A program made the translations under genes and the position numbers. From Sphingobium sp. D43FB (lineage in GTDB: Bacteria; Pseudomonadota; Alphaproteobacteria; Sphingomonadales; Sphingomonadaceae), in the NCBI RefSeq assembly GCF_002312805.1, contig NZ_NMUA01000010.1, positions 1 through 64,000 on the forward strand: 64,000 bases of DNA. The letters are read 5' to 3'. Under the pieces are notes generated by a model that had not been told where the DNA came from, searched no databases, and saw nothing but the letters and a program-made list of their open reading frames with translations. Numbering within the stretch: the first letter of the stretch is position 1; each line of letters begins with the position of its first letter. Below, one piece after another: positions 51,772-60,415 of this stretch.

Positions 51772-52833
51772 AATCTTCGTAGGGTCCTACAAGTCATATC
51801 GGCATCCCTGCCACTCACACGCTGGCGGCTTCCGATCGGCCAGTTCACGCTGGCCCTAGGATTGTTGATCTCCATCTCAACGCCAATACCCGCTCAAGCG
51901 TCGAAATGCGAGGCCGGCACGATCTTCAATCCGATCACGAAGGTACGCTGGACCTGCATTTTCCCCATCACGATCGGCGGCGTGAAAGTCGGGAGTTTCG
52001 ACAAGCTCGACAAGGAACTCGACGCCCAGTCGGCAAGCAAGCCGCTTTGTGCCTGCCGTAAAGGCGCGAGCTTCTGGTTTGGCGTGAAGGTCAGCTTCTG
52101 GTCGCCAAACCGCATGGTCGATGTCGTCACTGAGCCAGGATGCATGATGGCGCTGGGCGCTGATCTGATGCCGACCGGCGGCAAGCTCCAAGGTAGCCAG
52201 AGTTCAATCGCCGATGGAACGAACACGCGTAAGATGTTCGCGCAGATGCACTATTATATCGCGCCGGTCTGGAAGATGCTCGACATGTTCACCGATCTGC
52301 CGTGCATCAAGGATGACGGTTTCGACGTCGCGATGATCACCGAGGTTCTACCGACGTGGCAATCGGGGACGCTTGGCGCGATCATCCAGCCCGAAGGCAT
52401 ATTGTTCGGTAATCCCGCCGCCGGCCTTGCCTGCATGGCAGACAGCGCGGCTGCCGCGGCGGGCAAGGTCATCGACCCGCTCTTCTGGTGCGTGGGCTCC
52501 TGGGGCGCCACCTACCCGATCGCTGGCGACATCCACTTCGGGGATAGCGTCGAGGCCTGGGCGGGCCTCGCCGCCCGGGGCACGTTCATGATGGGACGCC
52601 TCGGCGCGCTCACCATCTCCTCGGCGGACGGCTGCTCGTTCAAGCCGCAGCCGATCTGGACCAAGAGCCGTTACAAGCTCCAGATCATGGAGCCGGTCAA
52701 GGGCGGAAAATGCGTTAATGTCGGCCGCCCCGGCGCGCTCTGGTCGTCGGCCAAACACGCCCCTGGCAAAGACAATGCCCAATTCATGTTGTTCGAAAAG
52801 GTGATCTGCTGCGCTGGAATCCCGGTGCCATGA
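51601..52833 (+). CDS. traU: TraU, pilus assembly protein
   Basis: Product of 410 residues by the ATGA start at 51601. From about residue 85 a signal stretch (FTLALGLLISISTPIPAQAS) precedes the Cys-rich TraU body (KCEAGTIFNPITKVRWTCIFP, SKPLCACRKGASFWFG, PGCMMALGADLMPTGG, KVICCAGIP). The first ~80 residues are not TraU-like and coincide with the antisense antitoxin relic, so the start may have been displaced by that insertion. TraU stabilises pilus and DNA transfer. Confidence 0.85.
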   Translation: MIAMDGRAHRMRCRLWMIQSLKKCRDIPGLQKRPLDRALTGRACLSIECRHVTDPRHNLRRVLQVISASLPLTRWRLPIGQFTLALGLLISISTPIPAQASKCEAGTIFNPITKVRWTCIFPITIGGVKVGSFDKLDKELDAQSASKPLCACRKGASFWFGVKVSFWSPNRMVDVVTEPGCMMALGADLMPTGGKLQGSQSSIADGTNTRKMFAQMHYYIAPVWKMLDMFTDLPCIKDDGFDVAMITEVLPTWQSGTLGAIIQPEGILFGNPAAGLACMADSAAAAAGKVIDPLFWCVGSWGATYPIAGDIHFGDSVEAWAGLAARGTFMMGRLGALTISSADGCSFKPQPIWTKSRYKLQIMEPVKGGKCVNVGRPGALWSSAKHAPGKDNAQFMLFEKVICCAGIPVP

Positions 52834-53138
52834 CCAGACCACCCAGCAGATGCATCGCGCGTGACCGACAGGTCTCCCGGTCTGCCCGCCACAGCCCCCA
52901 AGGCCGGCTGGACGCGCGCGGTGCAGGAGCGGCGTCGACGCCCCCTGACGGCGCCGCTCCACCCCTCATGCCCCCCGCTGTTACTTGCCTTTGCCGCGGC
53001 TCGGCAGCCCATGCTCCGACACACCGGGCGAAGGCGATGCTTGCGATCTACGAGGGCCAGGCGGTGTTTCGGCTCTCGTCGGGTAACCTCTTTCGTTTCC
53101 GGGCCGCCAGCCGCGGCCTCGCGGAAGAGCGACCATGA
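52830..53138 (+). CDS. Small ORF between traU and traN
   Basis: ORF of 102 residues starting by ATGA overlap with traU and ending by ATGA overlap with traN part 1. This placement is the best evidence for it. The sequence is Arg/Pro/Ala-rich, lacks a clear signal peptide and has no recognised domain. It may be a low-complexity gene or chance read-through. Confidence 0.4.
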   Translation: MTRPPSRCIARDRQVSRSARHSPQGRLDARGAGAASTPPDGAAPPLMPPAVTCLCRGSAAHAPTHRAKAMLAIYEGQAVFRLSSGNLFRFRAASRGLAEERP

Positions 53139-55087
53139 CGCGCCCAGTTCGCCTCCTCTTATGTGCCGCGTCGCCGCTAATCCTGCATGCCATGGCGCTT
53201 GCGCAAGCCACGTCGCCGACGGTTGAGGAGCGCGCGCGGGCCGCCGCCGCCGCGTCGCGCGCGCGAACGGCCGACAGCGACGCGCTGCGGTCCAATGTCG
53301 TGACACCAGGGCTCGCCGGGCAGCCGATCGCAACTGTCGATGGCAAGAGCAGCTTCACCCCTTCGATCAACTGCCAGAAGACCGCAACCTTGCTTGAGCT
53401 GCTGGTCCAGCCCGGAACCACGGGCGACCTGGGCCAGGTACGGATCGCGCGCGACCGGGACTTTGACGGCACCTTTGATAGCCAGACTCTACTCCCGGTG
53501 GCGGTATCGGGCGTATGCGCCAATGGCGTCATCGCCTGTGATCCCGGCACCTGGGAGGGATGCCGCGCCTTTGCGTGGAGCGTCGATGAAAGCCAGAATA
53601 TCGGCCTCACGCAATCAGCGATGACGCAGCTTGCGGGCTGCTACTGCCTCAACAATAGCTGCGGGTCCAATCTCGCCTGGGGCAATATGGCAGGCGTCCT
53701 CAAGGATCTGGGCGGCGGCGTCGTCGGCGCTCTCACAACGGCCGATCCCCGCATCGGGGTGGCCCAGGCGCAGGTCGAAGGTCCGGTCATTCGTTATACA
53801 GGGGCGCAGACGACCGCTTGCGCGACGAACCCGACAGTCGATCAGGTGAGATACAAGGCAGGGCCCACGCTTCTGGCAGGCGACGCCGAGGCGGTGTCTG
53901 CTGCGAGTTCGATATTCCAGGCTATCAAGGCGTCGCCGGCGGGTCTGGGAAAAGCAGAGCAGATCTCCGCCTGTACCATAAGCCGCGAGATCAGCATGTC
54001 TTCACCCGACCCGCAGGCGATCATCGCGCGCGCATCCGGGGGATATGCCACCACCACGCCGACCCCTGACCGGCTCTCCTTTCTGATGGGATCGCCTGGC
54101 GACGATAGCCTTAAGGGCGGCAAATGTCGGCTGTTCGATTTCAGGATGACGATCGACGTGCACGATCGCGATCGCCTCAAAGCGGTTCGGCTGGCGCGCT
54201 ATTATGCGGATGACTGGGCGCAGGTACGGGTGGACGGGGAGCTGGTGACATCGGGTCCGACCACATGGACAGGCCTCGGGTTGCCGCCAGGCAAATGCGA
54301 AAAGGGCGGCCCGTTCAACGCCGCGCCGGGCCTTGATCTCACGGACTATATGACGCCGGGCTCGCACGAGGTCTGGCTTCGCGTGGCGGTGGGCGACGAA
54401 GGCGAGGCCTTTGCCCAGATTGATGCCGACCTGGACCTTGCCTGTCGGGCGAGCGAGAGGGTGGTTGATCTGTGTGCTGGCTATGCCGGTCAGTCCCAAT
54501 GTCATCTGAAAGATGAGACGGTTGATGGCGTAGCGACCTTTCGAAGCGGCGTCGGTACGGGTCTATCACCTCTCCCACAGACCCGGACAGTCGGCACCGG
54601 GACTTGCACGACCCAGCTTACCCGCGACTTCTTCCTGCGCGAACGGCGCTATGCCTGCGCTATCGACACCGGAGGCCAAACACCCCCTGACCTATCCCGC
54701 GGCGCCTACATCATCGACAGATCGACCGAGACCCTGTTGGCCGACAGGGCGCGCACCGCAGATGGTGGCGTTGCGCAGACCACCCGCCCCTTTGCTTTGC
54801 CCGGACGCGGTTCCGTGCCGGCCTGCGAACCAATCTGCAAAACGAGGGCAGCACGCGTGAACAGCGACGCCGCGCCCGATGGCGTGGTCAGCGCGCTGCA
54901 GAACAGCCCTCAAGGCTGGGACATATATTATCACACTTGCATCGCCGACAATGTCTGCCCTGCAGGCGACAGTGAGGAGATCGTCTCGGCCTGCGGCTGC
55001 CTCGACGATTTCCCCGAAGCCGTGGCAATGATGCAGACGGTCAGGCTCGCGGGCGCCGACCTTGTCTGCACGGCCACCGCGCCATGA
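53135..55087 (+). CDS. traN: TraN, N-terminal part
   Basis: Product of 650 residues with a signal peptide ending MALAQA. Body is Cys-rich (SGVCANGVIACDPGTWEGCRAF, AGCYCLNNSCGSN) and ends with CIADNVCPAGDSEE. TraN is the outer-membrane mating-pair stabilisation protein; here the C-terminal domain is in the next gene. The two overlap by ATGA and are co-translated. Whether the split products interact is inferred. Confidence 0.75.
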   Translation: MTRPVRLLLCAASPLILHAMALAQATSPTVEERARAAAAASRARTADSDALRSNVVTPGLAGQPIATVDGKSSFTPSINCQKTATLLELLVQPGTTGDLGQVRIARDRDFDGTFDSQTLLPVAVSGVCANGVIACDPGTWEGCRAFAWSVDESQNIGLTQSAMTQLAGCYCLNNSCGSNLAWGNMAGVLKDLGGGVVGALTTADPRIGVAQAQVEGPVIRYTGAQTTACATNPTVDQVRYKAGPTLLAGDAEAVSAASSIFQAIKASPAGLGKAEQISACTISREISMSSPDPQAIIARASGGYATTTPTPDRLSFLMGSPGDDSLKGGKCRLFDFRMTIDVHDRDRLKAVRLARYYADDWAQVRVDGELVTSGPTTWTGLGLPPGKCEKGGPFNAAPGLDLTDYMTPGSHEVWLRVAVGDEGEAFAQIDADLDLACRASERVVDLCAGYAGQSQCHLKDETVDGVATFRSGVGTGLSPLPQTRTVGTGTCTTQLTRDFFLRERRYACAIDTGGQTPPDLSRGAYIIDRSTETLLADRARTADGGVAQTTRPFALPGRGSVPACEPICKTRAARVNSDAAPDGVVSALQNSPQGWDIYYHTCIADNVCPAGDSEEIVSACGCLDDFPEAVAMMQTVRLAGADLVCTATAP

Positions 55088-56190
55088 GCGGCCGCAATGC
55101 TTTCACGGCCGCAATCGTGCTCTTGCTCGCTACCTGCGCGCAGCCCCAGGTCGCGACTGCGCAGACGCAAGTCACGCAGCAATGGCTTTGCGCGGTCGAT
55201 CGCAACGGCAATGGCGATGCGGCCGATGAAGGCGAGATAGCCGGATGCGGCACGGTGGAAGGGGGGCAGCATTTGTGCGCCATCGACCAGGTCGGCTGCA
55301 AGCGGGACGCGGACCAACATTATGCCTGCCCGCTTGGGGCCCAATATGCCTGCCTCTCGCCCGACGGCATCGCGCCGCCCAGTTGCTCGCCCCATGCCTG
55401 CATCGATACGGGTGTGCATCCGATCGAGACCGATGTTCCGACCGATGATCCCGGAACACCGGCGGATGGCGCGGTCGACGCAGACGGTAATTGCCTCGGC
55501 ACGATCGAGATATTCGGCGGCCGCAAGCTTCGCTGCCGGACGCCCGGCCTCAGTGTCACCTTCCAGAATTGCTGCAAGGACAAAGGCAAGATCGTGAAGG
55601 ACGGGATGGGGTCCTCGATCAGTGCGATCGGCACCAAGATCGCGGTCGCCAAGGGCGTGTTCACTGGCATGAAGGCGGCTTATACCGCGTTCCGGGCGGG
55701 CGCGAGCGCGGGACAGGCGGCGAGCGCCGGCGCCAACGCGCTCATCGTCGGCATCGACCCGACCTCGATCGCCATCAGCCTCGCCATCAACTTCATGATG
55801 GAGGTCCTGCTCCAGGGTTGCGACCAACAGGATATGGAGGCCGGCATGTTGCGGGGCTCGGGCATGTGCCATGAGGTCGGCACCTACTGCTCGTCCAAGA
55901 TATTGGGGATCTGCGTCCAGAAGGCGAAGAGCCAGTGCTGTTTCAACAGCAAGCTCGGCCGCATCATCCAGGAACAGGGTCGCCCGCAGTTGAAGGCGTT
56001 TGCCAATGGCTGGGGCGAGGTCAGATCGCCCGACTGCCGCGGCTTTACCCCCCACGAATTCCAGGCGCTCGACTTTAGCCGCATGGATTTGTCCGAATAT
56101 TATAGCGAGATCGAAGCCCGGTCGGCTGATCTCATCCAGTCCGACATGGAGGAGCGCGTCGATGCGTATCTCAAGGCCGTCCAGCCTTAG
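55084..56190 (+). CDS. traN: TraN, C-terminal part
   Basis: Product of 368 residues with its own signal peptide (AAIVLLLATCAQPQVATAQ). Strongly Cys-rich and with the conserved TraN C-terminal features: TFQNCCKDKGKI, YCSSKILGICVQKAKSQCCFNSK, and SPDCRGFTPHEFQALDFSRMDLSEYYSE (in parts). It ends DAYLKAVQP. Having its own signal peptide shows the split is functional and not a simple frameshift. Confidence 0.75.
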   Translation: MSGRNAFTAAIVLLLATCAQPQVATAQTQVTQQWLCAVDRNGNGDAADEGEIAGCGTVEGGQHLCAIDQVGCKRDADQHYACPLGAQYACLSPDGIAPPSCSPHACIDTGVHPIETDVPTDDPGTPADGAVDADGNCLGTIEIFGGRKLRCRTPGLSVTFQNCCKDKGKIVKDGMGSSISAIGTKIAVAKGVFTGMKAAYTAFRAGASAGQAASAGANALIVGIDPTSIAISLAINFMMEVLLQGCDQQDMEAGMLRGSGMCHEVGTYCSSKILGICVQKAKSQCCFNSKLGRIIQEQGRPQLKAFANGWGEVRSPDCRGFTPHEFQALDFSRMDLSEYYSEIEARSADLIQSDMEERVDAYLKAVQP

Positions 56191-57055
56191 TTTGGGGGCT
56201 GCTCTGGCGATGGCGGGCGTGTCTTGCGCCCTCGCCCAGACGCCTGAAGACCAGCAAAAAACAGACGCTGGTCCCGCGATCGGCGCGCCGGCAACCGGCG
56301 CAAAAGCGATGGAGGCCCTGGTCAAGGCGCGTGCCCGCCAGAAGGAGGCGCCATCGGCGCGGTCCCCGTCGCCCGTTCCACCCACGCCTTCCACGCCGAT
56401 GCGCAATCGGGCCTTTGAGGCGCTGCGATCTCGAAAACCCTCCCCTGTCCTGGAAGAACGCGCGCGGGCGGCACGGCTGGCAGGCGAGGCGCAGCTTGCG
56501 CGGGACCGTGAAGCGATGGGCAAGCGGTTGGCTCAAGCACTGGGCCTGGAAGCGCCCTCAACACAGGCGATCGTCGACGCGGTCGCGCCCGCAGCCACCC
56601 GAGCCTGGGTGCCGGTCCTGTTCGTCTCCTCCTCGATGCCGATCACGACGCTACGGACCTATGCCGGGCACCTCGAGCGCGCGCACGGGGTTCTTGCTTT
56701 TCGCGGCATGCCCGGCGGGCTGACCAAAGTCAGCCCGATGGCGAAGCTCTCGGCGCAGATATTGCGCCGTGATCCAGGCTGCGAGGGACCAGCCTGCGCG
56801 ATGCGCGACGTGCAATTGATCGTCGATCCGATCCTGTTTCGGCAGCATGGCGTCGCACGAGTACCCGCGCTTGGGCTCCTGCCGGGCGATCCGACCCAGC
56901 CCTATTGCGAGCGGGAGGAGGATGGTCCCGCCTCGGTTCGAGCCGCGCATCTCGTGTATGGCGACGCGGCCCTTTCCGGAATGTTCGAAGCCTATGCACG
57001 GCTCGGCGGCAAGGAGGAGGTGCGCGATGCTCAAACTCGCCTGGAACGTCGCTAG
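56162..57055 (+). CDS. trbC: TrbC, F-type pilus assembly protein
   Basis: Product of 297 residues. A signal peptide is followed by a long Pro/Ala linker and the TrbC domain (VPVLFVSSSMPITTLRTYAGHLERAHG, FRGMPGGLTKVSP). It partners with TraW and TraU in the periplasm. Start 56162, with GGAGGAG upstream; it overlaps traN part 2 by 29 bases. Confidence 0.85.
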   Translation: MRISRPSSLSLGAALAMAGVSCALAQTPEDQQKTDAGPAIGAPATGAKAMEALVKARARQKEAPSARSPSPVPPTPSTPMRNRAFEALRSRKPSPVLEERARAARLAGEAQLARDREAMGKRLAQALGLEAPSTQAIVDAVAPAATRAWVPVLFVSSSMPITTLRTYAGHLERAHGVLAFRGMPGGLTKVSPMAKLSAQILRRDPGCEGPACAMRDVQLIVDPILFRQHGVARVPALGLLPGDPTQPYCEREEDGPASVRAAHLVYGDAALSGMFEAYARLGGKEEVRDAQTRLERR

Positions 57056-57626
57056 GCTTAGCTGGCCCATGGTCCGTGACCTGCCCCGGCAAGTTGCCGA
57101 TGCACTGGGCCAGGCTGGGCCCGACAGGCCATCCATGCCTGCACGGTTATGGAAGGCCATGGCTGTCGTCTGCGCGATTGCCCTCCTCGTCTGGTGGGCG
57201 CTGCCACAATTTATCTGGGTCCGCAGCCCTTCGATCGATGCGTTTGCTGTCCGTAAATCGCCCGGCGTCATCGCCCGACACGACCTGGTGATGTTCGAAT
57301 TGCATCACCCGCTTGCTGGCCCTTTACCGGTTACAATCACCAAATATGCGCTTTGCCTGCCAGGCGATCGCCTCGCATCCTTCACCTTGCGCTCCGATCA
57401 TTATCCCGGGCGCACCGATGCCGCCTTCTTCTGCAACGGGACGCTACTGGGTGTGAGCAAAGCCCATGGACGGAACGGACAGCGGCTTGACTATTTTCGC
57501 TGGAAAAACGGTCCGATCCCCAAGGGCCGGGCCTATATCGGGTCTTCCTACAAGGACGGGTTCGACAGCCGCTATTTTGGCTTGGTCCCGATCGCCAAAC
57601 TGGTGCGGATGGAGCGGGTGTTGTGA
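57027..57626 (+). CDS. S26-type signal peptidase (TraF of RP4-like)
   Basis: Product of 199 residues. N-terminal membrane anchor (AMAVVCAIALLVWWALPQF), then the peptidase core with Ser67/Ser69 in VRSPSIDAF and Lys106 in TKYALCLPGDRL. S26 peptidases with Ser-Lys dyads process pilin in some conjugation systems. In an operon with traA it could mature or cyclise the pilin. AAGGAGG precedes the ATG. Confidence 0.75.
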   Translation: MLKLAWNVARLSWPMVRDLPRQVADALGQAGPDRPSMPARLWKAMAVVCAIALLVWWALPQFIWVRSPSIDAFAVRKSPGVIARHDLVMFELHHPLAGPLPVTITKYALCLPGDRLASFTLRSDHYPGRTDAAFFCNGTLLGVSKAHGRNGQRLDYFRWKNGPIPKGRAYIGSSYKDGFDSRYFGLVPIAKLVRMERVL

Positions 57627-58525
57627 CGGGGGCGGCTAATCTAGTTGTGGTCACAGCCATCCTTGCCCTCATCCAGAGCGCCGCACTGGGCGCCGAGCCA
57701 ACGCCGCCGTCAACGAAGGTCCGCCAAGGCTATTGGTGGTATGAGGCGCCGCCGCCGCCCAAGGCGCAAGCAAATGAGGCCGAGAATCCGCCGCTTGTAA
57801 AGCCGGTCATTCCGCCCATGGCGGAGCTGGCCAGATGGACCCCGCCTAAAATCCGCAAGCTTATCGAAGCCCAGCGCGATTATGCAGCGACTATGCTCAC
57901 GGTGGACGCGGTTTCGGACTTCTGGCGGTTGCAGGACTTTGCCCGCCGCAAAGCCAGGGCTTTTGCCGGGATCACCCAGATCGCGATGCTCACCCATCCA
58001 GAGCTCAACGCCAAATCTGCCAACCCCATGGTCGGCGACGCGCGCGCTGCTCTGGGCGCCCAGAAGGAGGCTGTCCGCCGGGACTATCTGCGCAGCCAGG
58101 CACGACAATATGCCCTTGTCATGTTCAGCCGGGAGAGCTGTGGCTATTGCCGGGTGCAATGGCCGATCCTCCAGCGGTTCCAGGAAGATTATGGCTGGCA
58201 GGTGATCCGTCAGGATCTCGATGCCCATCCCGAGTTCGGATCCCGGTTCGGCGTCGAGGTGACGCCGACGACGATGGTGATCCGGCGCGACAGTGCACAG
58301 CGCATGGTGATCGCGAGCGGCGTCGAGGCGTATCCAAATCTCTCGCAAATGGCCTATCAGGCAGTCAGGCTACTCAACGGCGATATCCGCCCCGAACAGT
58401 TCATGACCGGCGCAGGCGAGGAAGGCGGCTTTTTCGATGCCCTGGCCAATGGGCCCGTCGCCCAATCCAGTCTGGCGCCTGATGGCCAAAGGTCGAGTAT
58501 CACCATCGGGGGCGACGAGCGATGA
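57623..58525 (+). CDS. traF: TraF, thioredoxin-like pilus assembly protein
   Basis: Product of 300 residues by GTG start (GTGA overlap with the peptidase). Signal peptide, Pro-rich linker (WYEAPPPPKAQ), then thioredoxin domain with SCGYC (Cys173, Cys176) and FGVEVTPTTMVI (cis-Pro). TraF of F lacks the catalytic pair in some versions; here it is kept, so redox activity is likely. Confidence 0.87.
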   Translation: MTGAANLVVVTAILALIQSAALGAEPTPPSTKVRQGYWWYEAPPPPKAQANEAENPPLVKPVIPPMAELARWTPPKIRKLIEAQRDYAATMLTVDAVSDFWRLQDFARRKARAFAGITQIAMLTHPELNAKSANPMVGDARAALGAQKEAVRRDYLRSQARQYALVMFSRESCGYCRVQWPILQRFQEDYGWQVIRQDLDAHPEFGSRFGVEVTPTTMVIRRDSAQRMVIASGVEAYPNLSQMAYQAVRLLNGDIRPEQFMTGAGEEGGFFDALANGPVAQSSLAPDGQRSSITIGGDER

Positions 58526-59121
58526 TGGCAAGCAGCAGCCTCAGGCGATCGACTATGGCGGTCATGGCCGGGCTTTGCGCGCTTCCTCCGGGCAGCGCGA
58601 CGGCTGCCGAGGCGGGCAGGGACATGGCGCGCCGGGCAGCGATACATCCAGTGGTGAGCATTTCTGATCTGCAGACCTGGCTCGCACGCATACCGGCAAC
58701 AAGAGATTTCCCGCCTGACCTCGCCCAGACACTGCGCGGCAGTTCCAGCCTGTTCCTGATCGAGATGAGCACGGCACCGGGCTGCATTCCCTGTGCCGAC
58801 CTCTGGGCGCGGCTCGCCCGGTTTCGCACGCGCTATGGATGGCGGGTTCACACAATCACACCCCAAAGCGCGCTTTTGCGGTCGGGGCGACTGGGGCTTC
58901 CCTGGGTTGGTCACCCGGTGGCCTGGGTACGCCCGCTTGATGATGAGGACCGTACTGTGCCCATAGCGATCGGCACCGATCTCGATGTCAATCTGGCTCG
59001 CAATGCCTATCTGGCCGCCAAAATACTGACGGGCGTCAAGCCGTCCGTGGGGGTGCGGGCGATGTCGAAATTTTCAGGCCTTGTTGGAGCGAGCCGGCCA
59101 GCAAAGGTGCCCCGGCGATGA
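58522..59121 (+). CDS. TrbB-like thioredoxin-fold protein
   Basis: Product of 199 residues. Signal peptide (AVMAGLCALPPGSATAA), short thioredoxin-fold domain with GCIPC (Cys88, Cys91) and LGLPWVGHPVAWVRP. Resembles TrbB disulfide isomerases of F-type operons. It follows traF by ATGA overlap. The three thiol proteins probably serve the Cys-rich TraN and TraU. Confidence 0.7.
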   Translation: MMASSSLRRSTMAVMAGLCALPPGSATAAEAGRDMARRAAIHPVVSISDLQTWLARIPATRDFPPDLAQTLRGSSSLFLIEMSTAPGCIPCADLWARLARFRTRYGWRVHTITPQSALLRSGRLGLPWVGHPVAWVRPLDDEDRTVPIAIGTDLDVNLARNAYLAAKILTGVKPSVGVRAMSKFSGLVGASRPAKVPRR

Positions 59122-59141
59122 GCTTTGCCGGCGCTCTTCGA

Positions 59142-60308
59142 TCACGCGCGCGCGCGCAGCATCTGCCCGGCCGTTTCAAGCGGCATCACCATGATGTCGG
59201 CAGACAGGGGATAAGTCTCGCTGCCAGGATAGATGACGATCTGGCGCTGTGGCCTCAGATCCTGGCATGCGTGATGAAAACCGCGTTCGACCTTGGGCGA
59301 AAGGCTGCGCTTTACCTCATAGACCCACAAATCGCCCCCTGGCAGCGTGATCAGAAGATCGATCTCCGCGCCGGCGGCGGTGCGATAGAAATTGGCGAGA
59401 CTGCCTTCAGGCGCCGCTGCGATCAGACTTTCTATAACAAAGCCCTCCCAGCTACCGCCAGCCACGGGATGCCCAAGAACCGCCTCTTCGTTGCCAAGGC
59501 CAAGCAGGGCATGGACCAGGCCGCTGTCGCGTACATAGATACGCGGCGATTTGACGAGCCGCTTGGCGGTGTTGCTGTGCCAGGGCTCGAGCCTGCGAAC
59601 GAGCAGCAGATCAACGAGCAGATCAAGATAGTTGGCGATCGTCTTGGAATCGAGACCGAGGCCTCGTGCAAAGTCCGAAGCGTTCATCAGGCCAGATTGC
59701 TGATGGGCCAGCATCGTCCAGAAGCGCCGCAATGTCTCGGCGGCTATTCTGGGGCCGAGCATGGGTATGTCCCGCTCGAGATAGGTGCGGATGAAGTCCT
59801 GCCGCCAGCGCAGACTGGAGCGCTCGCTGGCCCCAAGAAAGCTGTCGGGGAAACCGCCTCGTACCCACAGCCTGTTCATCGCTTGCGCGTCTACCTCAAG
59901 GGCATCGAGCCCCCCCATTTCAAGATAGCTGACACGACCGGCCAGACTTTCTCCCGACTGCGCCAGCAGATCGATCGATGCCGAACCCAGCAGCAGGAAG
60001 CGGCCGGATGTAACGCCTGCGCGTCTGCCAGTGTCGATCAATCCCCGCAGGATCTGGAAGAGCCCCGGCAGACGATGCACTTCATCAAGGATCACCAGCT
60101 TGTCCTGATGGCCCGAGAGATAAAGCTCAGGCTCACTCAACTTCGCACGATCCGCATCGGATTCCAGATCCAGATAGAGCGAAGGGGTCGTCTTGCCGAT
60201 CTCGAGCGCCAGCGTGGTTTTACCCACCTGACGCGGTCCCAGCAGCGCCACTGCTGGTGTCGTAGCCAGACGATCGATCAAATCTGTTGTGATATGCCGT
60301 TTAATCAT
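59142..60308 (-). CDS. AAA ATPase with DUF4143 domain, antisense in tra operon
   Basis: Product of 388 residues. Start MIKRHITTDLIDRL at 60308; the upstream extension lacks support. AAA core: LLGPRQVGKTTLA (Walker A), KLVILDEVHRLPG (Walker B), LLLGSAS, and C-terminal DUF4143 with EIDLLITLPGGDLWVYEVKRS, a PD-(D/E)xK-like core. This is a common cargo ATPase of unknown target, suspected in toxin or defence functions. It lies antisense between trbB-like and traH, so transcripts of the tra operon cross it. Confidence 0.88.
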   Translation of the reverse strand: MIKRHITTDLIDRLATTPAVALLGPRQVGKTTLALEIGKTTPSLYLDLESDADRAKLSEPELYLSGHQDKLVILDEVHRLPGLFQILRGLIDTGRRAGVTSGRFLLLGSASIDLLAQSGESLAGRVSYLEMGGLDALEVDAQAMNRLWVRGGFPDSFLGASERSSLRWRQDFIRTYLERDIPMLGPRIAAETLRRFWTMLAHQQSGLMNASDFARGLGLDSKTIANYLDLLVDLLLVRRLEPWHSNTAKRLVKSPRIYVRDSGLVHALLGLGNEEAVLGHPVAGGSWEGFVIESLIAAAPEGSLANFYRTAAGAEIDLLITLPGGDLWVYEVKRSLSPKVERGFHHACQDLRPQRQIVIYPGSETYPLSADIMVMPLETAGQMLRARA

Positions 60309-60415
60309 CCTCGCATTATTGGAATGAATATCCAAATTTACAAGGTTAAAATACATACTCTGCGGACCTGGCGGACCGACGAAACTCCCATTTTCTCTAA
60401 AAGAGGTCTACCGCC

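Noticed and set aside
54931-56523. Long minus-strand ORF opposite traN part 2 and trbC
   Set aside because: Antisense shadow of Cys-rich TraN; Arg/Ala/Asp-rich composition without domain.
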